A stretch of DNA of 64,000 nt from contig NC_014762.1 in NCBI RefSeq assembly GCF_000183725.1, positions 1,922,001 through 1,986,000 on the forward strand. The letters are read 5' to 3'. Source of the DNA: Sulfuricurvum kujiense DSM 16994 (GTDB lineage: Bacteria > Campylobacterota > Campylobacteria > Campylobacterales > Sulfurimonadaceae). The position numbers and the translations under genes are program-made. The notes beneath the pieces are model-generated. The model saw nothing but the letters and a program-made list of their open reading frames with translations, did not search any database and was not told the DNA's origin. Shown in pieces: positions 1-9,925 of this stretch. Each line of letters starts with the position of its first letter. The stretch's first letter is position 1.

Positions 1-432
1 CATCCCCGCCGACATCGCACCGTCGCCGATAACGACGACGGGGATCCGGCTTGATTGTTCATTATTGAGAGCAATGGCTTTAGCCGCACCGACACCCAAA
101 GATATAGAAGTCGAACTGTGCCCCGCCACGAAATAATCCATCGGCGATTCGGAGGGTTTCGTATAGCCGCTAAGCCCGTTGAACTGACGCAGCGTAGAAA
201 ATTCTTCCCAGCGGTCACTCAGAAGTTTATGGGCATACGATTGATGGGATACGTCAAAAATAAAGGGATCCTGAGCCGCATTAAAAACTTTATGCATAGC
301 TACTATAATCTCGGTAGCCCCGAGTGTAGAGCTTAAATGGCCGCCGTTGGTACTCACTACTTCTAAAATACGGTTACGAATTTTTTGAGAGAGTTCTTCC
401 AACTGAGGCAATGTGAAATTTTTTATATCCAT
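1..432 (-). CDS. dxs: 1-deoxy-D-xylulose-5-phosphate synthase, N-terminal part (cut by window edge)
   Basis: Condenses pyruvate and glyceraldehyde 3-phosphate to DXP, the first step of the MEP isoprenoid pathway, using thiamine diphosphate in the cytosol. The 144 codons seen start MDIKNFTLPQLEELSQKIR and include the substrate-pocket signature GGHLSSTLG and the thiamine-diphosphate/Mg motif GDGAMSAGM at the cut end, both typical of Dxs. It starts at ATG 432, 73 bases after the fliH stop, so it is probably the last visible gene of the fliF-fliG-fliH run. The order fliF-fliG-fliH-dxs is a known Campylobacterota arrangement. The C-terminal three quarters lie outside the window. Confidence 0.95.
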   Translation of the reverse strand, partial: MDIKNFTLPQLEELSQKIRNRILEVVSTNGGHLSSTLGATEIIVAMHKVFNAAQDPFIFDVSHQSYAHKLLSDRWEEFSTLRQFNGLSGYTKPSESPMDYFVAGHSSTSISLGVGAAKAIALNNEQSSRIPVVVIGDGAMSAGM

Positions 433-505
433 TGTGATGCACTGTCCTAAAAATAGTTATCTGTTCAAATACTTAATAGTATATAAGTGAATATTTGTAA
501 ATGCT

Positions 506-1282
506 TTACGATTCTAGCAACAAGGAACGCTTCAGTCTCTCGTAACGCTTTTTAATCTCTGAGTCGATATTCCCGGCGTCGCTGATTGCGACAACCCCTC
601 CCGGACTGATTGCACGGTCGGACAGCACCTCTACATGGGCTAGCGAGCCCACTTTTTCCGAGATAAATCCGTGATCGGCCGGATTAACCCGAAGCGTTAT
701 TTTGGAGGCATCTTTCAACTCTTCAATCAGATCATTGGAGAGTTTTGCCGCTATTTTACCACTGTGTTCTGCAGTTTCAATCCCTATCACCTCTTTGGCG
801 ATATCCAGCGCCGTATGGGTCAGCTCTTTTTGAATCGATGAAAGCGCTATCGTAAACTCTGCTGCGGCATTCTCCAATGTTTTTACCGATTGTGCCAGCT
901 GATCATGCGATTGGGCGCTTTGTCCCTCTTTTTGTGCCTTTTCCTGAGCAATACCGGCTTCCAAACCCTCTTGATAGGCAATCTTTTTAGCCTCTTCAAG
1001 TGCGCTTACATGTTCTTCCTGGAGTGATTCAAGCCTCATCTGCATTTTGATGACATTGGAACTCATTTCGTCCGCTTTTTTCAGCAACGATTCGATCAAT
1101 TCATCTTTGGAAGATTTCGATTCCTCCTTGCGGGCTTCCGTAGCCGGCTCGTTGATCGGAATACTGTTCATTTCATGCGCCGCTTCTCCGACACTCATCC
1201 CTGAAAGCGATGAAAGAATTTTGAACTGATATTTGCTAATGGAGTGAGCCCCTGCAGCATTCTGCTGAATTACCACATCCAT
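506..1282 (-). CDS. fliH: flagellar assembly protein FliH
   Basis: FliH holds the FliI ATPase and controls it at the flagellar type III export gate. The 258-residue protein has a variable N-terminus, a long charged helical stretch at about residues 60-135 rich in Glu, Lys and Gln (coiled-coil-like), and a C-terminal globular part (about 150-258) with the FliH/HrpE-type pattern around ALDIAKEVIG and RVNPADHGFI. It follows fliG after only 5 bases, so the two are surely co-transcribed. Overall sequence conservation in this family is low, so context carries part of the call. Confidence 0.88.
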   Translation of the reverse strand: MDVVIQQNAAGAHSISKYQFKILSSLSGMSVGEAAHEMNSIPINEPATEARKEESKSSKDELIESLLKKADEMSSNVIKMQMRLESLQEEHVSALEEAKKIAYQEGLEAGIAQEKAQKEGQSAQSHDQLAQSVKTLENAAAEFTIALSSIQKELTHTALDIAKEVIGIETAEHSGKIAAKLSNDLIEELKDASKITLRVNPADHGFISEKVGSLAHVEVLSDRAISPGGVVAISDAGNIDSEIKKRYERLKRSLLLES

Positions 1283-1287
1283 ATCGG

Positions 1288-2313
1288 TTACTCTACCATC
1301 TCTTCAGATTCGCCGATTTGTATAACACCCTGATCGGCCAGTGACTGAACGGCATCGACGATTTTACGCTGCGCGGCTTCGACCTCTTTCATCTTAACGG
1401 CACCCAGGAACTGAAGTTCCTCGATAAAAGCGTCTTTCGCACGTTGGGACATATTGGCGTAAAACTTCTCTTTGAGCTCTTCGGCGGCATTTTTAAGGGC
1501 CAGCATAAGATCGTTTTTATCCACCGCTTTAAGAATCTCTCGGATGCTGTTATTATCCAAATCAACCATATCTTCGAACGTAAACATCATCTCTTTGATC
1601 GATGCGGCCAGTTCCTGATCGAGTTGTTCGATTTGTGTGAGGGTCGCTTTGGACGCTTTCGCCCCCAAACGGTTGAAGACATCCGCCACGGCGCGAGGTC
1701 CGCCCACTTCGACTTTGTAGCTTGCAAGTGATTCGAGTTTCGATTCCAGGACGGCACTGACCCGCTTGATGATAGAAGGAGAGATATCCCCGAGTTTTGC
1801 CATACGCATCGCCACTTCGGCCCGTAAATCATCCGGGAAGATATAAAGGGTCTCCGCAGCGGCAGAAGGGTCCATGTGGGCCAAAATCAACGCAATCGTC
1901 TGCGGATGTTCGTTCATAATAAAGTCGGCAAGCTGCTGCGGTTTGATTTTAGAGAGATAGGCAAAGTTCTGAGTCCCCTGCATCGTCTTGCTCAGACGTT
2001 CCAGAACTTTTCGGGCTTCCTCCGGCCCTAGCGCTTTGTAAAGGATTTCACGCGCGTAATCCAAACCTCCGGTATTGAGGTATTGGTTTGACTGGATAAT
2101 GGCATAAAACTCTTCCAAAACCGCGGCACCGATATTTTTCTCGATAGAACGGTTGGATGCAATGTATTTGGAGATTTCGGTAATCGAGTCGACATTCATA
2201 CGCGAAAAAATGGTGGCGGTGACGTCTTCACCCAGCTGCACGAGCAAGATAGCTACTTTTTGTGACATACTCATTTCATCAAAATTAACTTGCTGTGACT
2301 GTGTTAACGTCAT
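1288..2313 (-). CDS. fliG: flagellar motor switch protein FliG
   Basis: FliG sits on the MS ring and transmits force from the stators through its charged C-terminal domain. The 341-residue length is normal for the family. The middle-domain signature NEHPQTIALILAHM is present at about residues 134-147. The C-terminal third carries the charged helix (VDKNDLMLALKNAAEELKEK) expected to face MotA. The start at 2313 is set by a strong AGGAGG site just upstream. It lies between fliF (9 bases upstream) and fliH (5 bases downstream). Confidence 0.97.
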   Translation of the reverse strand: MTLTQSQQVNFDEMSMSQKVAILLVQLGEDVTATIFSRMNVDSITEISKYIASNRSIEKNIGAAVLEEFYAIIQSNQYLNTGGLDYAREILYKALGPEEARKVLERLSKTMQGTQNFAYLSKIKPQQLADFIMNEHPQTIALILAHMDPSAAAETLYIFPDDLRAEVAMRMAKLGDISPSIIKRVSAVLESKLESLASYKVEVGGPRAVADVFNRLGAKASKATLTQIEQLDQELAASIKEMMFTFEDMVDLDNNSIREILKAVDKNDLMLALKNAAEELKEKFYANMSQRAKDAFIEELQFLGAVKMKEVEAAQRKIVDAVQSLADQGVIQIGESEEMVE

Positions 2314-2322
2314 TTAGCCCTC

Positions 2323-4041
2323 CTATCGCTTATGCGGACTATCGGCAGGTATCGATTCTTCATCGATCAAAGCTTGAATCAATGAAGCAATCTCTTCCGG
2401 GTGATCTTCCGCAATTTCACGCACTTTTTCCAATAGAACATCGTATTTAAGCTCATCCTCATTGAAGTTTTCACCCAATCCGAGCTGATTTTCCACTTTT
2501 TTGCGCATCAACTGTACTTTTTCTGCCAAATCCTCATCCTCATCATCGGCAATTTCCAAATTCGGCTTTTCAAATTCTTCTTCTTCTCGACTAAATTCTA
2601 GCATACGTTCGGCAAAAGGGATAATAATTTTCTTATACGCTATAAATAAAATAATTGCAACTAAGATGTATTTGAAAACCGGAGTGAACGGAGCGATATA
2701 CGTCGAAATGAAAAGCGATGTTTTGGATACGGCATCTTTCGGTCTCATCCCGTCTTTGGACATTTGGAATTCAAAGTTTCGGACCGTTACCTGATCGCCG
2801 CGCTGTTCATCGGCACCGATCGATTGTTTAACCAATGCATCGATAGCCTGAATCTGCGTTTCATCCAATGCAATGTACTCAATTTCATCCGTCGGCTGCC
2901 CGGAAGCATCTTTTTTCGGTTCATATTTTCCGTCTACGACAACTGCAGCCGTCATCCGCTTGATACGGGCAAACTCCATCTTCGTTGTTGAAACGGTTTT
3001 GGATACCTCGTAATTTGTCGTTCCGGTGGTTTTTTCAAATTTTTCACCGCCGCCGCCTGCAAGCCCTTCTACCGGCCCGATATTACTCACGGCTCCCGGA
3101 ACGCCGCCGACTTGCTGAGGCGCCGCACCTTCGCGTTTCTCTTCAGATGACTGTTCGCTGCGTACCACGTTTTCCGGATCGAATTTTTCGGATGTCGAAC
3201 TTTGCTCTGAAAAATCGTACTCTATCGTCACTTTGGCAACGACGCGATCTTTCCCTCCGATAAACGGGGCAAGAACATTAATAATTTTCTCTTCCTGCTT
3301 TTTCTCTTCTTTGGTTTTATACTGCTGCTGTATGCTAGAGAGTTCGCCCATAGCGCTGGCATCGTCATTATCGCCCAACGTTTCGCCCTCTGCGTTGATC
3401 AGTGCTACATTCTCGGGGGTAAGTTTCGGAACCGCGGCAGCTACAAGCTTTTTAATACCGCGGATTTGTTTAGGAGTCAGTTTCCGATCGGGATAAAGCT
3501 GAACCATAACTGAAGCGGATGGAGGAACCGCCTCTTCGACAAACAGGGTCTCTTTGGGAAGGGCCAGGGAAACGCTCGATTTTTCGACCGGGGAAAGAGA
3601 ATCGATTGAACGGGCCAATTCACCCTCTAGCGCACGTCGGAATTTAACCTCTTGATCGAAATTGGTCGCACCGAATTCCTGCTTGTCAAAAAGTTCAAAT
3701 CCGACGTGCCCCTCTTTCGGAATTCCCAGCGAAGCGATCGCAATACGCTCTTTATACACGACCTCTTTAGGGACTTCGATTACATTTTCGCGAGGAATAC
3801 GGTAAGGGATTTTGTCTTTTTCAAGCTGCTCAATCACTTTTGAGGCGTCTTCGCCGCTTAATTGTTCAAATAAGACTTGATACCCGTCATTATCCCCCTT
3901 CTTTCCTTCGGAAGTATACACAACCAAAAAGACCAAAAAGGCAATAATTCCCGCAACCGCTGTACCGATAATAATCTTTTGTGCTTGGGTAAGCTTTCCG
4001 TAAAAAACAACGAGTTGCGAAAAGAGGGTCTTAAAATCCAT
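2323..4041 (-). CDS. fliF: flagellar MS-ring protein FliF
   Basis: Forms the MS ring, the membrane base on which the flagellar basal body assembles. The 572 residues contain a first membrane segment at about 24-45 (IIIGTAVAGIIAFLVFLVVY), the periplasmic ring-building domains with the RALEGELARSI and SVSLALPKETLF stretches typical of FliF, and a second membrane segment at about 455-475. The C-terminal acidic tail (about 485-572) is the FliG-binding part. The start is ATG 4041 preceded by an AGG site. The stop of hisC lies 12 bases upstream, so the flagellar genes appear to be read from the amino-acid biosynthesis genes. Confidence 0.97.
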   Translation of the reverse strand: MDFKTLFSQLVVFYGKLTQAQKIIIGTAVAGIIAFLVFLVVYTSEGKKGDNDGYQVLFEQLSGEDASKVIEQLEKDKIPYRIPRENVIEVPKEVVYKERIAIASLGIPKEGHVGFELFDKQEFGATNFDQEVKFRRALEGELARSIDSLSPVEKSSVSLALPKETLFVEEAVPPSASVMVQLYPDRKLTPKQIRGIKKLVAAAVPKLTPENVALINAEGETLGDNDDASAMGELSSIQQQYKTKEEKKQEEKIINVLAPFIGGKDRVVAKVTIEYDFSEQSSTSEKFDPENVVRSEQSSEEKREGAAPQQVGGVPGAVSNIGPVEGLAGGGGEKFEKTTGTTNYEVSKTVSTTKMEFARIKRMTAAVVVDGKYEPKKDASGQPTDEIEYIALDETQIQAIDALVKQSIGADEQRGDQVTVRNFEFQMSKDGMRPKDAVSKTSLFISTYIAPFTPVFKYILVAIILFIAYKKIIIPFAERMLEFSREEEEFEKPNLEIADDEDEDLAEKVQLMRKKVENQLGLGENFNEDELKYDVLLEKVREIAEDHPEEIASLIQALIDEESIPADSPHKR

Positions 4042-4053
4042 TGTTACCTATTT

Positions 4054-5148
4054 TTATACTAAAGAATCAGTGAGCTCAAAAAATCGATCGTTTTGCACCC
4101 GCGTTCCGATTGTAACACGAATGGCGTTCAATCCGTAACTGCTTAAATCACGTACAATCATACCCTTTTTTAAGAGTTCTTGCGCAATTTTCGATGAATT
4201 TTTTTCTTCAGGAAGCAATAAAGTGACGAAATTGGTATAACTTTCAATCACAGTGATCCCCTTTGCGTGTGCAAATTCTTTGTAACGCTCCATTTGGCTA
4301 AAGTTGTCCGCGATACACTCTTGAACAAACAGTTCGTCTTCCAGTGCGACCGATGCCGCTTCTAGCGAAAGGGTCGTAATATTAAACGGAGGACGGACTT
4401 TATACAACGCTTCGATGATAGGTGCACACGCGATACCGTATCCTACGCGCATCCCCCCTAATCCGTACGCTTTTGAAAACGTCCCCAAAAAGAGGACATT
4501 ATTAAAGCGCTTAACCAAATCGCCAGGTTCAACCGCGTACGAAGGGTCTTTGAAACGGGCATACTCCATATACGCACCATCGACAATTACGAGAGTATCA
4601 TTATCGATTTTTTCGATGAATGAAACCAGTTCACTAGCAAGAAGCCCGTCACCCGTAGGGTTATTAGGGGTGCAAAGAAAAATAATGGACGGTTTGTGTT
4701 CTTGGTAAAGTGCATAAAATTCATCCATCTTATGTTCGCGTGACGCGGTGCGGATGATTTGCGCCCCTACTTGTTTGGCGTAAATCTCGTACATCGCAAA
4801 CGTAACGCTGTTCATCAGTACTTTGCTGCCGCTATGAGCTTTGGCATGAATCGCAAATTCGATAACCTGATCGCTCCCCGCACCGATAATCAGTTCGTTG
4901 CTTTGAATACCGTATTTATTCGACAAAGCGGATTTGAGTTTAACCATTGAATCATCGGGATAGAGTGCCATATTATCGATTATAGCGCGCACCGCGTCTT
5001 TCACTTTCGGCGAACACCCGAACGGATTTTCATTACTCGCCAATTTGACGATTTGGTCTTTATCGATACCGTATTCACGGACTACAAGCTCGATCGGTTT
5101 ACCCGCTTCGTACGTTTTAATGCTCTCTAATGCAGTATTAAATTTCAT
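4054..5148 (-). CDS. hisC: histidinol-phosphate aminotransferase
   Basis: PLP-dependent transfer of an amino group to imidazole acetol phosphate in histidine synthesis; HisC enzymes often also act on aromatic keto acids, which would fit the neighbouring pheA. The 364-residue class I/II aminotransferase shows [10 protein letters not shown] (about 157-166), the PLP lysine region [17 protein letters not shown] (about 222-238) and a C-terminal RVTIGT arginine motif. The start overlaps the pheA stop by 4 bases (ATGA), indicating translational coupling. Confidence 0.94.
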   Translation of the reverse strand: MKFNTALESIKTYEAGKPIELVVREYGIDKDQIVKLASNENPFGCSPKVKDAVRAIIDNMALYPDDSMVKLKSALSNKYGIQSNELIIGAGSDQVIEFAIHAKAHSGSKVLMNSVTFAMYEIYAKQVGAQIIRTASREHKMDEFYALYQEHKPSIIFLCTPNNPTGDGLLASELVSFIEKIDNDTLVIVDGAYMEYARFKDPSYAVEPGDLVKRFNNVLFLGTFSKAYGLGGMRVGYGIACAPIIEALYKVRPPFNITTLSLEAASVALEDELFVQECIADNFSQMERYKEFAHAKGITVIESYTNFVTLLLPEEKNSSKIAQELLKKGMIVRDLSSYGLNAIRVTIGTRVQNDRFFELTDSLV

Positions 5149-6227
5149 AATTCTCCCTTAACGTAGCTTCCCAGCCATGTCACTTCATCGGCATGTTTCT
5201 GGATTAATGATTGAATTTTCGGCTCATCGATATGGCCGAAGAAATCGATAAAAAACCAATATCCGAAACCGTCATTGTCTCGGGACGGACGGCTTTCGAT
5301 TTTACTGAGGTTGATGTCCGCATTGTTGAAATCTTCGAGAAAGTGGACCAACGCCCCCGCTTTTTGGGCATCTTTCAAACGGACCAGAATCGATGTTTTA
5401 TCTTCGCCGCTGATACCGTTTTTAAAATCGCTGAGGATGAAAAACCGGGTGGCATTGTTATGGGTGTCTTCGATATTTTCAAACAAGGTCGGTACACCGT
5501 ACAGTTTGGCTGCGATATGCGAACATATAGCTGCCGCTTCAGGATCTTTTGCCGCCAGAATAGCCGCTTTGGCTGTCGATTCTACCGGTATATGTTCAAC
5601 CACATCCAAACCGTGTTCCGTTAAAAATTCGCGGCACTGCCCGAACCCTTTGTCTTTAGAATAAATCCGTTTGATATGGTGTATTTTTTCCGCTTTGGTC
5701 GCAAACGCCATATGAATCGGCATATAGAGCTCGGCAACGATTTTAACGCTGCTCTTGCCCAGCAGATCCAAAGTTTCACCGACTACGCCGTCACGGCTGT
5801 TTTCGATCGGAACCACCCCGAATTTGGCACGGCTGGCCTCGAGCGTTTTAAATACCGCTTCGATAGAACCGAGTGAGAGGTAATCGCTCATCGCTCCGAA
5901 ACGCGATTCCGCCGCCTGATGGGTAAAGCTCCCCTCCGGTCCGAGATAGGCTATGCGTTCCGGGAGTTCGAGATTGCGGGCAACGGCAAAAATTTCCAAA
6001 AAGACCGCTTCGATCGCCTGGGAGTTAAGCAATCCTCCGGATGATTCGCTAATCTTCGTTAAACGGTCTATGATCGCTTTTTCCCGTTCCGGACGATAAA
6101 TAGCCGAATTGCTCTCGTGTTTGATTTCACCGACACGCCGTACCACTTCCATCCGACGATTTAAAAGGTCTACGACCTCGTTGTCAATTTCATCAATCCG
6201 TGCTCTGCACTCTTCTAGACTTTTCAT
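5145..6227 (-). CDS. pheA: bifunctional chorismate mutase / prephenate dehydratase
   Basis: Converts chorismate to prephenate and then phenylpyruvate for phenylalanine synthesis. Domain order: AroQ-type chorismate mutase (about 1-90, starting [19 protein letters not shown]), prephenate dehydratase (about 93-270, with [14 protein letters not shown]), and a regulatory ACT domain (about 278-355) containing the phenylalanine-binding ESRPSRD motif. Its 360 residues fit the P-protein family. It overlaps hisC and the upstream HAD gene by 4 bases at each end. Confidence 0.96.
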   Translation of the reverse strand: MKSLEECRARIDEIDNEVVDLLNRRMEVVRRVGEIKHESNSAIYRPEREKAIIDRLTKISESSGGLLNSQAIEAVFLEIFAVARNLELPERIAYLGPEGSFTHQAAESRFGAMSDYLSLGSIEAVFKTLEASRAKFGVVPIENSRDGVVGETLDLLGKSSVKIVAELYMPIHMAFATKAEKIHHIKRIYSKDKGFGQCREFLTEHGLDVVEHIPVESTAKAAILAAKDPEAAAICSHIAAKLYGVPTLFENIEDTHNNATRFFILSDFKNGISGEDKTSILVRLKDAQKAGALVHFLEDFNNADINLSKIESRPSRDNDGFGYWFFIDFFGHIDEPKIQSLIQKHADEVTWLGSYVKGEL

Positions 6228-7003
6228 AAACTCTCCAATATCCCTTGCATATCAGGGTAGATTGCCGCAGGGTGCTCATCTTCTCTCAAAGATGGGATAA
6301 TTTCATCGGCATTTCTGATTTTTCCGCTCAAAACAAATACCCCTCTCATCCCAAGCTTTTGGGCACCGATAAGATCGCCTTTTAGATCATCGCTGATGAT
6401 TGTGACGTCACCGAAACGGGCATCCTCTTTTTGTTTTGCGAGACGCAAAAGCGCTTCTTCGAAAAAAGGGATACTCGGTTTTCCGACAACCGTATACGGT
6501 GTTGATGTCGCAAACTCAAGCATTTTCAAAATCGCCCCTACCCCGGGATAACGCTTATGATTTTTAACGTACAGCGTCGTTTCATGCATCCCTACCAATT
6601 CGGCGCCGGAGAGGAGAAACTCTATCATCTGTGCGTATTCATCCGCTAAAAAGTTCTCTTTGATCGCTACTAAAACCGTATCCGGAGAGGTATAATCAAG
6701 ATAATACCCCATTGAACGGACGACATCCAAAAACGGTTCCGAGCCGTAGGCGGCTATTTTTTTGCTTTTGTCGATATGCCCTTCAAGCATCATCAACGGA
6801 TCGAGATAATGCTCACGGGGGATATTCAATCCGATAGAATTCAAATATCCCAAAAACTCGTCGCTCGGGTTTTTAGTGCTGTTGGTAATCACCATGTAGG
6901 GGATATGATGCGTATTCAGGTAATCGATAAAAGCGACCGCACCACGGGTAGGGAGTTTGGTATTGTCTTCGATCAACGTCCCCTGCACATCAATAAAATA
7001 CAT
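6224..7003 (-). CDS. HAD-IIA (NagD-like) hydrolase family protein with altered motif I
   Basis: Haloacid-dehalogenase superfamily, the class usually acting as sugar-phosphate or nucleotide phosphatases in the cytosol. From ATG 7003 it starts MYFIDVQGTL: the nucleophile Asp is present, but the second Asp of the DxDGT motif, the general acid/base, is Gln. Motif II (TNSTKNPSDEF), the Lys motif (GKPSIPFFEEAL) and motif IV (ISDDLKGDLIGA) are recognisable. Three initiation codons stand in a row (TTG 7009, ATG 7006, ATG 7003); the spacing from AGGA favours 7003. The same position between lysA and pheA is occupied by a HAD protein in Campylobacter. The substrate is unknown. Confidence 0.82.
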   Translation of the reverse strand: MYFIDVQGTLIEDNTKLPTRGAVAFIDYLNTHHIPYMVITNSTKNPSDEFLGYLNSIGLNIPREHYLDPLMMLEGHIDKSKKIAAYGSEPFLDVVRSMGYYLDYTSPDTVLVAIKENFLADEYAQMIEFLLSGAELVGMHETTLYVKNHKRYPGVGAILKMLEFATSTPYTVVGKPSIPFFEEALLRLAKQKEDARFGDVTIISDDLKGDLIGAQKLGMRGVFVLSGKIRNADEIIPSLREDEHPAAIYPDMQGILESL

Positions 7004-7011
7004 CATCAATC

Positions 7012-8214
7012 CTACAGATATTCGCGTTCTAATGCGATCACGTCTTCGAAATTCTCACGTCGGCGGATCAGTCGCACATTCGCTCCTTCGACCGCTATTT
7101 CGGCTGAACGTCCGCGCGTGTTATAGTTGCTCCCCATTCCGAAACCGTAGGCACCGGCACTGTGGATAACGAGTAAATCGTTGTGTTCCATCGGAGGTAG
7201 AGGATAGTTTTTAGCCAAAAAGTCGCCGCTTTCGCATACCGGTCCCACGACATCGGCGATACTCTCTTCGCCGCTTTTGTCCAATGCTTCAATACGGTGG
7301 TACGCTTTGTACAGACTCGGACGGATCAGATCGTTCATCGCACCGTCCACCATGACAAAACGCTTTGCCCCGTTATTTTTCTCATACAGTACTTTGGTCA
7401 GAAAATAGCCCGCATTTGCCGTCAAAAAACGCCCCGGTTCACAGATGATCGTTACATCGATCCCTTTAAGGGCCGAGAGGATAGCCTGCGCATAATCGTA
7501 CGGTTCAATCGTCGTTTCATTATCGTATCGTACCCCTAAACCGCCTCCGATATCGAAGAATTTTAGCTCAATATCGATTGCCTGAAGGGATCGAAGCAAA
7601 TCGGCGACAATGACCGCCGCTTCATAGATCGGCTCGAGTTCGGTCAGCTGGCTTCCGATATGAAAATGGATTCCTACCGGATCAAGATGATCGGAGTTTT
7701 TCGCTTGGATATACATCCGTTTGGCCGCAACGATCTCAACACCGAATTTATTATCGTGCAATCCGGTCGAAATGTACGGATGGGTTTTCGGATCGATATT
7801 CGGGTTCACACGGATACTGATACGCGCTTTTGCACCCAATTCGCGTGCGATCATTTCAACCCGCCCGAGTTCCGCTTCGCTCTCTACATTGATATAGAGA
7901 ATATCACTTTCAATCGCTTCTCGAATCTCATCGTCACGCTTGCCGACCCCGCTGAAAATAATACGGTATTTCGGCACACCCGCCATCAAAGCACGGCGCA
8001 CTTCTCCGATAGAGACACAGTCTGCACCTGAACCGAGCTGTGCAAAATGTTTGACGACACTTAAATTGGAATTGGCTTTGACGGCATAGGCTAAAATCGA
8101 TTTACGTCCCCGAAACGCCTCTTTTAACGATTCGAACTGCGTTTTCATCTTATCAAAATCATACACATACAAAGGGGTCCCGTATGTTTGTGCTAAAGCT
8201 TTAAAATCGATCAC
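7012..8214 (-). CDS. lysA: diaminopimelate decarboxylase
   Basis: PLP enzyme that decarboxylates meso-diaminopimelate to lysine, the last step of lysine synthesis. The alanine-racemase-type barrel has the PLP lysine in AYAVKANSNLSVVKHFA (about 43-59), followed by HFHIGSQLTE, the phosphate-binding GGGLGVRYD and CEPGRFL. The C-terminal active-site motif GPVCESGDF is also present. Its 400 residues are usual for the family. It is 2 bases from the preceding HAD reading frame and 16 bases from the lptG-like stop. Confidence 0.96.
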   Translation of the reverse strand: MIDFKALAQTYGTPLYVYDFDKMKTQFESLKEAFRGRKSILAYAVKANSNLSVVKHFAQLGSGADCVSIGEVRRALMAGVPKYRIIFSGVGKRDDEIREAIESDILYINVESEAELGRVEMIARELGAKARISIRVNPNIDPKTHPYISTGLHDNKFGVEIVAAKRMYIQAKNSDHLDPVGIHFHIGSQLTELEPIYEAAVIVADLLRSLQAIDIELKFFDIGGGLGVRYDNETTIEPYDYAQAILSALKGIDVTIICEPGRFLTANAGYFLTKVLYEKNNGAKRFVMVDGAMNDLIRPSLYKAYHRIEALDKSGEESIADVVGPVCESGDFLAKNYPLPPMEHNDLLVIHSAGAYGFGMGSNYNTRGRSAEIAVEGANVRLIRRRENFEDVIALEREYL

Positions 8215-8230
8215 CTTAATCCTCTATTGA

Positions 8231-9319
8231 TTAGTTTTGTCGCGATTTTACCCTAACTCTCCTTAGGGGATTTCCAAGTCGCCATACCATCACGATAAAG
8301 AGCAATCCGATCGGAAGAATAATGCCGATTTCGGGGGAAATCGTTTTATTATTAGAGAGTTCGCCGAACATAAATAAAAGCCCCCAAACCATCAATGTTG
8401 CCAAAATGGCACCGAAGCTAAACAGGGAAAGATTTAAAAAGCGGCTGCTGACCGGTGTATAGGTAAAAAAGATGACCATCAGCAAGGGGGCAAACCACGG
8501 AGTGATAAACATCCGGTACATACCGCTCATGATTTTGGCCACATCAACATTTTGATTTTTTAAGAGGGTCAGCGCTTCCAATCCGTCCGTAATCGTAAAA
8601 TTGACTTTTCCCTCATACACCTGATCTAAAATTTTCGGCTTAAAATCACGGAGTACTTTTAAATTCTCTTTGTCTTCCGTTACGATCCCCAACCCTTTGA
8701 GATCAAAATCTTCCGGCGGACGCAGCATATGGGCCTTTTCAATATTCCAAAATCCATTACGATACACCGCTTCGCTGGCACTAAGAGCCTCTTTTAACTG
8801 CCCCTTTTCAAACGTAAAAATCCGAATATCCTCAGCTCGTTTACTGAGCGGATAAAGATTGCCGAAATAAATATAGTTTCCCTCATGGGTAAAAAAGAGA
8901 TTGCTCGTAGGACGGATAAATTCGGAGGAATCGCGAAGGTTATCGGCAAATTCGTTGGCACGGGCGAAATTGGTTGCGTGCAATCCGATATAGATACTGA
9001 TCAACAGCGTCGTCATGGTCAGAAAAGGGGCCAAAATTCGGGCTTTGGAATATCCGATCGAAAAATAGGCGACTAGTGCATTGGAACGTACCAATTCGAC
9101 CAATGAGGCTATCATCGCGAATGTCAGAGAAATCGGAAGCATCATATCGACGGCGTAAAAATATTTGTACATGATATAAATCAATACAAGATTGGCTGAA
9201 TGCGGCAGCTCCGATGCATTCTCCATCAGGTCAAATCCGACCATAAAACTGCTCAAAGCGATCAAAACAATCGAAAAATAGCGTAAATAAAGAGACGATA
9301 ATGTAGTAAATGCGAGCAT
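8231..9319 (-). CDS. lptG: LptF/LptG-family permease (lipopolysaccharide export)
   Basis: Integral membrane partner of the LptB ATPase that lifts lipopolysaccharide out of the inner membrane. The 362 residues have the family layout: three N-terminal membrane segments within about 1-120, a periplasmic beta-rich middle region (about 125-265), and three C-terminal segments (about 275-355). The fragment ELVRSNALVAYFSIGYSKAR (about 72-91) corresponds to the coupling-helix region of LptF/G. I cannot firmly tell LptF from LptG; the G symbol is the better guess from the syntenic gene before pth in Campylobacter. Confidence 0.78.
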   Translation of the reverse strand: MLAFTTLSSLYLRYFSIVLIALSSFMVGFDLMENASELPHSANLVLIYIMYKYFYAVDMMLPISLTFAMIASLVELVRSNALVAYFSIGYSKARILAPFLTMTTLLISIYIGLHATNFARANEFADNLRDSSEFIRPTSNLFFTHEGNYIYFGNLYPLSKRAEDIRIFTFEKGQLKEALSASEAVYRNGFWNIEKAHMLRPPEDFDLKGLGIVTEDKENLKVLRDFKPKILDQVYEGKVNFTITDGLEALTLLKNQNVDVAKIMSGMYRMFITPWFAPLLMVIFFTYTPVSSRFLNLSLFSFGAILATLMVWGLLFMFGELSNNKTISPEIGIILPIGLLFIVMVWRLGNPLRRVRVKSRQN

Positions 9320-9374
9320 AGGTGCCTAAACTAAAAAATTAGTGCTTATTGTACCCAATAAATCCTGCAAATTT

Positions 9375-9923
9375 TTACAAACTCTTTTGTGAATATTTTG
9401 CGGCGACATCGCTGCATTGCTGGGTAAAGAGCATTTCTACGGCATCTGCCGCACGTCCTATCCATTGGGGAAGCTGTTCTTGTTCACCGGCACTAAAAGG
9501 GTGCAATACGTAATCGGCCACTTGGGATTTGTGCTCCGGTTTACCGATACCCATCCGAACGCGCGTATAATCGGCTCCGATAGCGGCATCGGCCGATTTC
9601 AATCCGTTATGACCGCCGTGTCCTCCGCCGTTTTTAAACCGCAAAGCGCCGAAGGGCAGATCCAAATCATCATGGATGACAATAACTTCATCGATTTTAT
9701 AAAAATTTTTAACGGCAAGGATAGAACGACCGGAGAGATTCATATACGTCGTCGGCTTGAGGAGAAAGTGCGACCCCATTTTAAACAACTCCCCTTCAAA
9801 GGAGCTCTTTGAAATGTTCTGGACACTGTGACGGCGGCAAAGCTCGTCGATGACCATAAACCCGATATTATGACGGGTAGATACATACGCCGAGCCGGGG
9901 TTTCCCAGTCCGACGATAAGCAT
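9375..9923 (-). CDS. pth: peptidyl-tRNA hydrolase
   Basis: Releases tRNA from prematurely dropped peptidyl-tRNA. The family hallmarks are all present in a 182-residue protein: GLGNPGSAYVSTRHNIGF at the N-terminus including the catalytic His, KPTTYMNLSG, HDDLDLPFG and the GGHGGHNGLKS loop. The start follows the rplY stop by 2 bases; the pair rplY-pth is a widely conserved couple. Confidence 0.97.
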   Translation of the reverse strand: MLIVGLGNPGSAYVSTRHNIGFMVIDELCRRHSVQNISKSSFEGELFKMGSHFLLKPTTYMNLSGRSILAVKNFYKIDEVIVIHDDLDLPFGALRFKNGGGHGGHNGLKSADAAIGADYTRVRMGIGKPEHKSQVADYVLHPFSAGEQEQLPQWIGRAADAVEMLFTQQCSDVAAKYSQKSL

Positions 9924-9925
9924 CC

